Assembly: GCA_027482185.1 (NCBI GenBank)
Contig: JAIXWF010000013.1
Coordinates: forward strand, 868,001-932,000
Length of the DNA stretch: 64,000 nucleotides
DNA from: Opitutaceae bacterium
Lineage (GTDB): Bacteria > Verrucomicrobiota > Verrucomicrobiia > Opitutales > Opitutaceae
Direction: 5' to 3'
Shown here: in pieces, positions 30,350 through 36,677 of the stretch
Position numbering within the stretch: the stretch's first letter is position 1
Layout of the letters: each line of letters starts with the position of its first letter
Notes under the pieces: generated by a model
What the model was told of the DNA's origin: nothing
What the model saw: only the letters and a program-made list of their open reading frames with translations
Databases searched by the model: none
Made by a program: the position numbers and the translations under genes

Positions 30350-30808
30350 ATGAATCCCGAAGCCAAACTCGCCGAACTCGGCCTCACGCTCCCGAATCCC
30401 CCGGCCGCCGCCGGCAGCTACGTGCCCACCGTGCGCACGGGCAATTTGCTCTACTGCGCCGGCACGATCGCCGTGTTCAACGGCACGCAGACGCACGTCG
30501 GCCAGGTCGGCAAGGAGCGCACGCTCGAGGAAGGCAAAAAAGCCGCGGAGATCTGCGCGCTCAACACGCTCGCCAACATCAAGGCGGCGGTCGGCTCGCT
30601 CGACCGCGTGACACGCATCGTGTTTGTCAGCGGTTACGTCAACGCGATCGACGGTTTCGCCGACAGCCCGGCCGTGATCAATGGCGCGAGCGACCTGCTG
30701 GTGAAGATTTTCGGCGAGGCCGGCAAACACGCCCGCGCCGCGGTCGCGGTGAACGGTTTGCCCCGCGGCACGACGGTCGAGATCCAAGTCGTCGCGGAAG
30801 TGAGCTGA
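30350..30808 (+). CDS. RidA family (YjgF/YER057c) protein
   Basis: 152 residues from the ATG at 30350. It is of the longer RidA subgroup beginning EAKLAELGLTLPNPP, with the core YVPTVRTGNLLYCAGTI and the C-terminal ARAAVAVNGLPRGTTVEI, which includes the Arg that holds the substrate carboxylate in active RidA enamine deaminases. RidA removes reactive 2-aminoacrylate-type enamines. It lies 49 bp after the binding lipoprotein. Its TGA stop lies within the left arm of a perfect hairpin. Confidence 0.88.
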   Translation: MNPEAKLAELGLTLPNPPAAAGSYVPTVRTGNLLYCAGTIAVFNGTQTHVGQVGKERTLEEGKKAAEICALNTLANIKAAVGSLDRVTRIVFVSGYVNAIDGFADSPAVINGASDLLVKIFGEAGKHARAAVAVNGLPRGTTVEIQVVAEVS

Positions 30809-30829
30809 AGCGCCGCAGGGCGCTTCAGC
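30804..30829. terminator. perfect hairpin containing the RidA gene stop codon
   Basis: An 11-bp perfect stem (GCTGAAGCGCC at 30804-30814 with GGCGCTTCAGC at 30819-30829) and a GCAG tetraloop. The TGA stop is at 30806-30808, within the left arm. The T-run needed for a classical terminator is missing. A heptamer array follows at once. Confidence 0.6.
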
Positions 30830-30830
30830 G

Positions 30831-30938
30831 GCTGAATGTTGAAAGACGGAAGTTGAAGGAACGGAACTGAACCGCGCGGCGGCCGGCGCGAGTTTACGTC
30901 CGACCTCCGGCTTTCAACTTTCAACCTTCAACTTTCAA
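30831..30938. repeat. inverted pair of heptamer arrays (GTTGAAA / CTTTCAA)
   Basis: Left arm 30831-30872: GCTGAAT, GTTGAAA, GACGGAA, GTTGAAG, GAACGGA, ACTGAAC. Right arm 30911-30938: CTTTCAA, CTTTCAA, CCTTCAA, CTTTCAA. The right arm is the better preserved and is complementary to the left. It lies between convergent genes, directly after the hairpin at 30804. Confidence 0.85.
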
Positions 30939-30975
30939 CTGCGGCGCGGGCGGCGCCCCGCGCCGCCAGCGCCGC

Positions 30976-32346
30976 TCAGGCGAGGCGCTTGACCAGCACC
31001 TTGGCGTTGCGGCCGCTTTCCTCGTAAAGTTTGAGGCGGGCGTCAGGCAGAATCTCCTTCGTCGCTTCCTCGAAGCCGACCACGTTGGAGAAGAAGCCGA
31101 AGCTCTGCGTCGAGAGCGCGATCACGCTCGTGGCGCCGCGTTCCTTCGCGACCATGCACGCGTAGTCGACCATCTTCTTGCCGATGCCGCGGTTGTGGTA
31201 GAACGGCATGACGTAGAGCGAACCGACCTCGGCGACCTGCGGTTTGTCGGGATAGAAATACAGCGTGACGCAGGCGATGATGTTCTCGTCGATCTCGAAG
31301 ACGTAGAACTGGTCGATGTTCTTTTCGATCGCCTGCTGGGTGCGGTGGATCAGTTCCTCGCGGCGGACGGCGGCGCGGGTGAGGTTGTAGATCAGGCGCA
31401 CGTCGCCCTTCCGCGCGCGGCGGATCTGGGCGTAATCGTTGCCGTACACGAGGGAACCGACGCCTTCGTTGGAGAAGATTTCGTTGAGCAGGCCGTCGAA
31501 GATGCGGCCGTCGACGATGTGGACGCGGGGCGTGCCGGTCTCGATCGCCTTGATCGCGTGGGCGGCTTTGCTGAGGCCGGCATCGTCGATGCGGCCGGGT
31601 TGGTCCTCGACGATTTTGCGCAGGGCCTCGATCGAGATTTCGCGGCGGATGTCGCCGTCGATCACGAGGCCGGGCGCCGGCGTGAGGTAGATGATCTTCG
31701 TCGCGTGGAGGGCCTCGGCGAGTTCGGCGGCGAGGAGGTCGGAATTGACGCGGAGGGATTTGCCGTCGGGCCCGAAGGCGACGGGCGAGACGACGGGCAC
31801 GACCTGGCGCTCGATCAATTCGCCGAGGAAATCCTTGTCGATGCGCTCGACCTTCCCGGTGAACTGCTGGTCGATGCCGCGGATGATGCCGATGGGCAGG
31901 GCGCGCACGGCGTTGGTCGTGGCGCATTTCAGCACGTTCTGCGTGAGGCCCTCGACGAGGGCGTGGGAAACGCGGGAGGAGGCGCGGATCGCGAGGTCGA
32001 GCGTGGCCGCGTCGGTGACGCCGGTGCCGTCGGAATTCGTGATCGGGATGTTCCGCGCGACGGAGAGTTCCTTGAGCTGATGGCTGATGCCGTGGACGAG
32101 GACGAGCTTGATGCCGAGCGAACGGAGGACGGCGATGTCGACGAGGATGTTGCCGAAGTTCTCGTCGGCCACGATGGAGCCGTCGACGGCGATGATGAAG
32201 ATCTGGCCCTGGAAACGGGGGACGTACTTCAGGATGCCGCGCAGGTCGGTCGGCTTGATCGTCGTCGCGGTGGCGGCGGCGGGAGCGGAGTTCGTGGACT
32301 GGCCGTTACCGGTGCTCATCAAAAGAGTCGCGCTGTTGTCGGGCAT
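30976..32346 (-). CDS. argA: amino-acid N-acetyltransferase (ArgA type)
   Basis: 456 residues from the ATG at 32346; an ATG at 32319 is an alternative, since the first 30 residues are low complexity. An amino-acid-kinase fold (ILVDIAVLRSLGIKLVLVHG and VVSPVAFGPDGKSLRVNSD) is fused to a C-terminal GNAT domain (VGSLYVMPFYHNRGIGKKM). This is the E. coli ArgA architecture: it acetylates glutamate with acetyl-CoA, the first step to arginine, and the kinase-like domain senses arginine. The argB-like domain lacks kinase context, and no other arg genes are near. Confidence 0.92.
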   Translation of the reverse strand: MPDNSATLLMSTGNGQSTNSAPAAATATTIKPTDLRGILKYVPRFQGQIFIIAVDGSIVADENFGNILVDIAVLRSLGIKLVLVHGISHQLKELSVARNIPITNSDGTGVTDAATLDLAIRASSRVSHALVEGLTQNVLKCATTNAVRALPIGIIRGIDQQFTGKVERIDKDFLGELIERQVVPVVSPVAFGPDGKSLRVNSDLLAAELAEALHATKIIYLTPAPGLVIDGDIRREISIEALRKIVEDQPGRIDDAGLSKAAHAIKAIETGTPRVHIVDGRIFDGLLNEIFSNEGVGSLVYGNDYAQIRRARKGDVRLIYNLTRAAVRREELIHRTQQAIEKNIDQFYVFEIDENIIACVTLYFYPDKPQVAEVGSLYVMPFYHNRGIGKKMVDYACMVAKERGATSVIALSTQSFGFFSNVVGFEEATKEILPDARLKLYEESGRNAKVLVKRLA

Positions 32347-32391
32347 GCCGGCGGGCGCGTCAATAGCCGCGCACGGCGCGGCGCGCGCGGC

Positions 32392-33006
32392 TCATTTCAC
32401 TTCGAGCGGCCACGCGCGCGACGCTTTCTCGCCGACGAGCGCGACGTCGTAGCGGCCCGGTTTGAGCAGGCCGGGCGCGACGGTGAGCAGGACGACGGCT
32501 TGGCGCGAGCGGGTGTGAAGTTCGGCGCCGACGTGCTCGAAGGTGGGCACGAGGACGAGTTTGTTTTCCCGGATGAAGAGTTCGGCGCCGCCGAGTTGCT
32601 GGTGATCGGTGGGCAGGCTGCAGGTGAACTGGATCGCGTAGGGCTGGAGCTGGTTCGCGGTCGGCGCGGCAGTGACGCCGGTGATTTCCGCGGGCAATTG
32701 CGGGACCTCGACGAGCGTGGAACGCAGGTCCGCGGGCAAACCGCCGGGCGCGGCGGCGATTTCGGCGCCGCCCGGGGCGCGGGGACCGTCGGCCGGACGC
32801 TGCGCGGCGAGGGGGATGCGCTGGTAGCCGGCGGCGAGGAGCCGCGCGACGTTGGCGCGGTTCTTCATGTCCTCGTAGGGACGGAACGCCGGGCCTTCCT
32901 TGCGGAAGCGCAGGGTGAGAAACGTGTACGGCACGAGCACGAGGATGATCGCGACGACGATCCATTTCATCGGCCAGGGACGGCGGTCTTTGGGCGCGGC
33001 GGACAT
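32392..33006 (-). CDS. membrane-anchored protein of unknown function
   Basis: 204 residues from the ATG at 33006. A short basic N-terminus is followed by one membrane segment (WIVVAIILVLVPYTFLTL, about residues 15-32). The remaining 170 residues look extracytoplasmic: a Pro/Ala-rich linker, then a beta-rich domain (LQPYAIQFTCSLPTDHQQLGG). I recognise no family. It is divergent from proS and 45 bp upstream of argA on the same strand, so the two may be co-transcribed. Confidence 0.65.
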   Translation of the reverse strand: MSAAPKDRRPWPMKWIVVAIILVLVPYTFLTLRFRKEGPAFRPYEDMKNRANVARLLAAGYQRIPLAAQRPADGPRAPGGAEIAAAPGGLPADLRSTLVEVPQLPAEITGVTAAPTANQLQPYAIQFTCSLPTDHQQLGGAELFIRENKLVLVPTFEHVGAELHTRSRQAVVLLTVAPGLLKPGRYDVALVGEKASRAWPLEVK

Positions 33007-33110
33007 GAACCGCGGAGCGAAGCGCACGCGGCCCCGGGGTGGCAAGGCTGGGGCGCGGGGCGGAATTTCCGTTGCCCCGCCCGGAGCCGGATGTTTCGTT
33101 GGCCGACTTC

Positions 33111-34883
33111 ATGAAACTCTGGTCGCAGTTCTTCATCCCCACGTTGAAAGAGAGCCCCGCGGACGCGGAGATCGCCTCGCACAAGCTCCTCGTGCGCGCC
33201 GGCCTCGTGCGCAAGTTGGGCGGCGGGCTCTACACCTACATGCCGCTCGGGCTGCGCGTGATCCACAAGATAACCCAGATTTGCCGCGAGGAATTGGATG
33301 CCTCGCAGGCGATCGAGCTGTGGATGCCGCACGTGCATCCGGTGGAACTGTGGCAGCAGGGCCCGCGTTGGGCCGCGGCGCGCGAGATCATGTTCCGCGC
33401 GGACAGCGCGGGCGACGGCAAGCGCGCCCCGCGCGAGCCGGAGTTCGTGCTCGGGCCGACGCACGAGGAAGTGATCACGCCGCTGGTGAAGGCCGAAATC
33501 ACGAGCTACCGCGACCTGCCGAAGAATTTCTACCAGATCGCGACCAAGTTCCGGAACGAGATCCGCCCGCGCTACGGCCTGATGCGCGCGCGCGAGTTCA
33601 TCATGATGGACGCGTATTCGTTCGACGCCACCGACGACGGCGCGATCAAGAGTTACCTTGAGATGAAGGCGGCGTACGAACGCTTCTTCAAACGCCTCGG
33701 CGTTCACGCCATCGCGGTCGAGGCCGACACCGGCGTGATGGGCGGCAGTTTCTCGCACGAGTTCATGGTCCCGGCGGAGATCGGCGACGACGACGTGATC
33801 TACAACGAGGCCAGCGGCTACGCGGCCAACCGCGAAAAGGCCACGAGTGCGCTCGTGCCCGCGGATCTGGCGGACGCGGCGCCGTCCGGCGCGATCGAGG
33901 AATTCGCGACGCCCGGCGTCGTGACGATCGCCGCCCTCGAAGCCGCGCCCTACGGCGTGGCGGCGGACCAACAGTTCAAGACCCTGGTCTTTGTCGGCGA
34001 CGGCAAACCCTTTGTCGTCATCCTCCGCGGCAGCGACGAATTGGAGGAAGCGAAACTCGGTTCCCTCGGTTTCACGCTCTTCCGGCCGGCGACGGCGGAA
34101 GAGATCGAGCCCGTGCTCGGGGCCAAGCCCGGCTCGCTCGGTGCGGTCAACGGCACGATCAAGAATCCGGGTGCGCTCGCCGGCATCTTTGCCGACCACG
34201 CGATCCGCCTGATCGGCAACGGCACGACCGGCGCGAACAAGGACGGCTTCCACCTCCGCAACGTCAACGTGACCCGCGACCTCGCGATCACGAAGTTCGG
34301 CGATTTCCGCCGCGTCCGGGCGGGCGAGCCCGACGTGAAGTCCGGCCAGCCCCTGCAGGTGCGCCGCGGCATCGAGGTCGGCCACATCTTCAAACTCGGC
34401 ACCAAGTACTCCGACAAGTTCGGCGCGGTCTACACCGACGACCAGAAGCAGTCGCACCCGATGGTGATGGGCTGCTACGGCATCGGCATCAGCCGCACGA
34501 TGCAGGCCGTGATCGAGCAAAGCCACGACGCCGACGGCATCGTCTGGCCGTGGAACTGCGCGCCGTTCCACGTCCTGATCGCCGTGCTCGACCCGCAATT
34601 GCCGGAAGCCATGGACCTCGCGCGCAAGCTCGGGGCCGCGGCGGAAAAAGCCGGCGCCGACGTCCTGATCGACGACCGCACCGAGCGCCCGGGCGTGAAA
34701 TTCAAGGACGCCGATCTCATCGGCATCCCGCTGCGCCTCGTGATCGGCGGCAAGGGCCTCAAGGAAGGCGTGATCGAACTCAAATGGCGCACGTCGAAGG
34801 ATGTCGCCAAGGTTCCCGTCGCCGAAGCCGAGGCGCGTGTGGCCGCGGCGGTCGCCGAAGCGGCGGCGAAAGCCGGGGCCTGA
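33111..34883 (+). CDS. proS: prolyl-tRNA synthetase (bacterial type)
   Basis: 590 residues from the ATG at 33111, where the family sequence MKLWSQFFIPTLKESPADAE begins. Class II motifs are visible: YTYMPLGLRVIHKI, motif 2 FRNEIRPRYGLMRAREFIMMDAYSF, and motif 3 MVMGCYGIGISRTMQA. The INS editing domain (about 225-390) between motifs 2 and 3 marks the bacterial type that clears Ala-tRNA-Pro. The C-terminal anticodon-binding domain (LIAVLDPQLPEAMDLA) is complete. The TGA stop is in the left arm of an 8-bp hairpin. Confidence 0.96.
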   Translation: MKLWSQFFIPTLKESPADAEIASHKLLVRAGLVRKLGGGLYTYMPLGLRVIHKITQICREELDASQAIELWMPHVHPVELWQQGPRWAAAREIMFRADSAGDGKRAPREPEFVLGPTHEEVITPLVKAEITSYRDLPKNFYQIATKFRNEIRPRYGLMRAREFIMMDAYSFDATDDGAIKSYLEMKAAYERFFKRLGVHAIAVEADTGVMGGSFSHEFMVPAEIGDDDVIYNEASGYAANREKATSALVPADLADAAPSGAIEEFATPGVVTIAALEAAPYGVAADQQFKTLVFVGDGKPFVVILRGSDELEEAKLGSLGFTLFRPATAEEIEPVLGAKPGSLGAVNGTIKNPGALAGIFADHAIRLIGNGTTGANKDGFHLRNVNVTRDLAITKFGDFRRVRAGEPDVKSGQPLQVRRGIEVGHIFKLGTKYSDKFGAVYTDDQKQSHPMVMGCYGIGISRTMQAVIEQSHDADGIVWPWNCAPFHVLIAVLDPQLPEAMDLARKLGAAAEKAGADVLIDDRTERPGVKFKDADLIGIPLRLVIGGKGLKEGVIELKWRTSKDVAKVPVAEAEARVAAAVAEAAAKAGA

Positions 34884-34902
34884 GCCTGAGTTGCGCTCAG
34901 GC
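34878..34902. terminator. hairpin containing the proS stop codon
   Basis: A perfect 8-bp stem (GCCTGAGC at 34878-34885 with GCTCAGGC at 34895-34902) with a 9-base loop. The stop TGA (34881-34883) is in the left arm. No T-run follows; a short heptamer array starts 10 bp later. Confidence 0.5.
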
Positions 34903-34911
34903 GGTGGGGGA

Positions 34912-34932
34912 GTTGAAGGTTGAAAGTCGAAA
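34912..34932. repeat. short heptamer array (GTTGAAG, GTTGAAA, GTCGAAA)
   Basis: Three 7-bp units between proS and clpS. The core equals that of the arrays at 8627, 19677 and 30831; no facing arm is visible. Confidence 0.65.
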
Positions 34933-34999
34933 GATCGCAGCGAAGGCGGCGGCGCTCATTTCTCGAGCGACGCCGTTCTCCCGCCCGGCTCCCGATATT

Positions 35000-35380
35000 A
35001 TGAAGTTTCCCGGGCGGTCCGTCGGCGAATCCGGAAACGGGTTTGCAGGCGCGGCCGGGCCGGCTTCATTCACGATCCACGTGGACATCACGAATACGCA
35101 GGCTTTGCCGAAAGAAGACACGCGCACCGCGCTGGCCCACCAGGGTCCGTGGCGCGTGGTCGTGCTCAACGACCCCGTGAACCTGATGTCGTACGTCGTG
35201 CTCGTGTTCAAAAAGGTCTTCGGCTTCGACGAGACGACGGCGCGCCGGAAGATGCTCGAGGTCCACGAACAGGGCCGCTCGGTGGTGTGGAGCGGTCTGC
35301 GCGAAAAGGCCGAGGCCTACGTGTTCACGTTGCAGCAATGGCACCTGACGGCGATTCTCGAACCCGATGAAGCGCATTGA
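35000..35380 (+). CDS. clpS: ATP-dependent Clp protease adaptor ClpS
   Basis: 126 residues from the ATG at 35000. The first 45 residues are a variable tail; the ClpS core starts at GPWRVVVLNDPVNLMSYVV, has KKVFGFDETTARRKMLEVHEQGR and ends EKAEAYVFTLQQWHLTAILEPDE. ClpS binds the N-domain of ClpA/ClpC and delivers N-degron substrates. The Asn-Asp pair (LNDP) that contacts the substrate amino terminus is present. Its end overlaps the next gene by 14 bp, indicating coupled translation. Confidence 0.93.
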   Translation: MKFPGRSVGESGNGFAGAAGPASFTIHVDITNTQALPKEDTRTALAHQGPWRVVVLNDPVNLMSYVVLVFKKVFGFDETTARRKMLEVHEQGRSVVWSGLREKAEAYVFTLQQWHLTAILEPDEAH

Positions 35381-35828
35381 AGTGAAGCTATCGCTGGCGG
35401 TGGTGGCGCCGCTGCTGGACGTGATCAAGGAGGTCGCGGGCGGGCTGGAGAAGCACCTGGCCGCGCCGCTCGCGCTGCAGGATCTCGAGCCCGACTTCCA
35501 GGAAACGTGGGTCGACGAATTGCTGGAGCACCAGAAGACGGAAGTCGCGACGCTGCTCGGGCTGTTCGGCGACGAGTTTTTCAGCGACGGCATCGTCGCC
35601 TTCGACGAGGACAACGCGGAGACCATCGTGCGCGCGTGCGCGGCCGTGCGGTTGCGGTTGCGGGAGAAATACCTGCAGGGGCTCGGCGACGACACGTTGG
35701 AAAGCGGGGAAATCGACCTGACGCACCTCGAGGAACCGCTGCGGAAGGCGTTCATGTGCTACCTCTTTCTCGCGACGGTGCAGGAATTGATCATCCAGCA
35801 CCTCGACGAGACGATTCTCGATACCTGA
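35367..35828 (+). CDS. DUF2017-like protein next to ClpS
   Basis: 153 residues, acidic and all-helical. The C-terminal block EPLRKAFMCYLFLATVQELIIQHLD resembles the end of actinobacterial DUF2017 proteins, which are also encoded right after clpS. The 14-bp overlap with clpS strengthens the link. No catalytic motif is seen. A role in N-end-rule proteolysis, for instance as a ClpS partner, is inference from gene order. Family assignment by eye is tentative. Confidence 0.6.
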   Translation: MKRIEVKLSLAVVAPLLDVIKEVAGGLEKHLAAPLALQDLEPDFQETWVDELLEHQKTEVATLLGLFGDEFFSDGIVAFDEDNAETIVRACAAVRLRLREKYLQGLGDDTLESGEIDLTHLEEPLRKAFMCYLFLATVQELIIQHLDETILDT

Positions 35829-35840
35829 GGGGCGGGGAAC

Positions 35841-35938
35841 TGTAAGCGCTAAGCTGCAAGCTGTAAGCCCTAAGCCGAAAGCCCCAAGCGATAAACCGTA
35901 AGCGGTATGCTTCAGGCCGATGGCTGAATGCTGAACGC
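35841..35938. repeat. heptamer array, 14 units of NNNAAGC type
   Basis: Fourteen 7-bp units in strict register: TGTAAGC, GCTAAGC, TGCAAGC, TGTAAGC, CCTAAGC, CGAAAGC, CCCAAGC, GATAAAC, CGTAAGC, GGTATGC, TTCAGGC, CGATGGC, TGAATGC, TGAACGC. Every unit but one ends GC. The last two are reverse complements of the GCNNTCA motif at 3766 and 19728. It begins 13 bp after a stop codon and ends 70 bp before the 6S RNA promoter. Confidence 0.9.
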
Positions 35939-36007
35939 TGGGATACCGCGCGGTGCTGGGCGATCCCGACGCTTGGGCGGCCCGTTCGGCAATTCCGGGA
36001 TTGGCAT

Positions 36008-36035
36008 TTGACGAAGGGGCGGGGCGGCCTACGGT
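36008..36035 (+). promoter_or_regulatory. promoter of the 6S RNA candidate
   Basis: TTGACG (36008-36013), a 16-bp spacer, then TACGGT (36030-36035). The predicted start lies within a base or two of 36043, where the RNA's closing stem begins. The agreement between promoter and fold supports both calls. Confidence 0.65.
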
Positions 36036-36042
36036 CCGCGGC

Positions 36043-36223
36043 GACACCCTGCAGTGTTCGAGGTGCTTACAATAACTGCTCTTTGCCTTAGGAAAATTAC
36101 GGGAGCCAAATCCGGCGCGAATGATGTCAGGCCGTAAACCGGAAGACAGAGCGCGCGTCGGCGGCGCCCACCTTAACTAAAAAAGGTCTTGAGCCTTTGG
36201 GCATACGGCACAGGCGGGGTGTC
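36043..36223 (+). ncRNA. ssrS: 6S RNA
   Basis: 181 nt, near the usual 6S length of about 184. The 5' end GACACCCTGCAGTGTTCG pairs with the 3' end through GACACCC and GGGTGTC, with CTG opposite CAGG further in. This is the typical 6S closing stem, and the TGTTCG box is conserved at the same place in proteobacterial 6S. On the 3' side CACCTTAACTAAAAAAGGTC, then TTGAGCCTTTGGGC and TACGGCACAGGCGGGG, parallels the E. coli 6S 3' strand. The middle would form the open bulge that mimics a melted promoter and holds housekeeping RNA polymerase in stationary phase. It lies in a 494-bp gap. Confidence 0.82.
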
Positions 36224-36238
36224 ACTCTTTCCTTTCTC

Positions 36239-36264
36239 GGCCGGCCGGTCCTTTGGGGCCGGCC
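36239..36264 (+). terminator. GGCCGGCC hairpin after 6S RNA
   Basis: A perfect 8-bp stem (36239-36246 with 36257-36264) follows the 6S RNA after a pyrimidine-rich stretch (CTCTTTCCTTTCTC). No T-run follows. It may stop or process the 6S precursor. Confidence 0.4.
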
Positions 36265-36322
36265 TGGCCCGGGGTAAATTGGGTGGACCCGCGTCGCCGC
36301 CCCCGTTCAGCTGACTTTTTCC

Positions 36323-36661
36323 ATGAGCCCTACCTTCTACTACGTTCTCCACGTTCTCTCCATTCTGGTGCTGACCGGCTACACGTTCTACGCGTTCGCC
36401 GCCGCGCCGGAGACCCGGAAGAAGGTGATGATGATCACCGGCATCGCGAGTCTGCTCGCGCTCGTCGGCGGCTTTGGGCTCCAGGCCAAGCTGCAGACCG
36501 GCTGGCCGGGTTGGTTTGTCGTGAAGCTCGTCTGCTGGCTCGGCCTCTCGGCCCTCGCGGGCATCGGCTATCGCCGCCGCGGCGCGGCCGGCACGCTGGC
36601 CATCGTCGCGGTCGCCATCGTCGCGACGGCGGTCGTGATGGTCTACACGAAGCCGTTCTGA
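36323..36661 (+). CDS. small integral membrane protein
   Basis: 112 residues, nearly all hydrophobic, with four likely membrane segments (about 5-27, 34-54, 62-82 and 89-108) and short charged loops (APETRKK, GYRRRG). I recognise no family with certainty; similar tiny four-helix proteins are common and uncharacterised in Verrucomicrobiota. It lies 16 bp before the DNA polymerase gene and may share its transcript, starting downstream of the 6S RNA. Confidence 0.75.
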   Translation: MSPTFYYVLHVLSILVLTGYTFYAFAAAPETRKKVMMITGIASLLALVGGFGLQAKLQTGWPGWFVVKLVCWLGLSALAGIGYRRRGAAGTLAIVAVAIVATAVVMVYTKPF

Positions 36662-36677
36662 GCGGCGGCAACCCGCC

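Noticed and set aside
32340-32360. A TTGACG -35 box near the argA start on the minus strand
   Set aside because: No acceptable -10 box lies 16-18 bp downstream, so I did not list a promoter.
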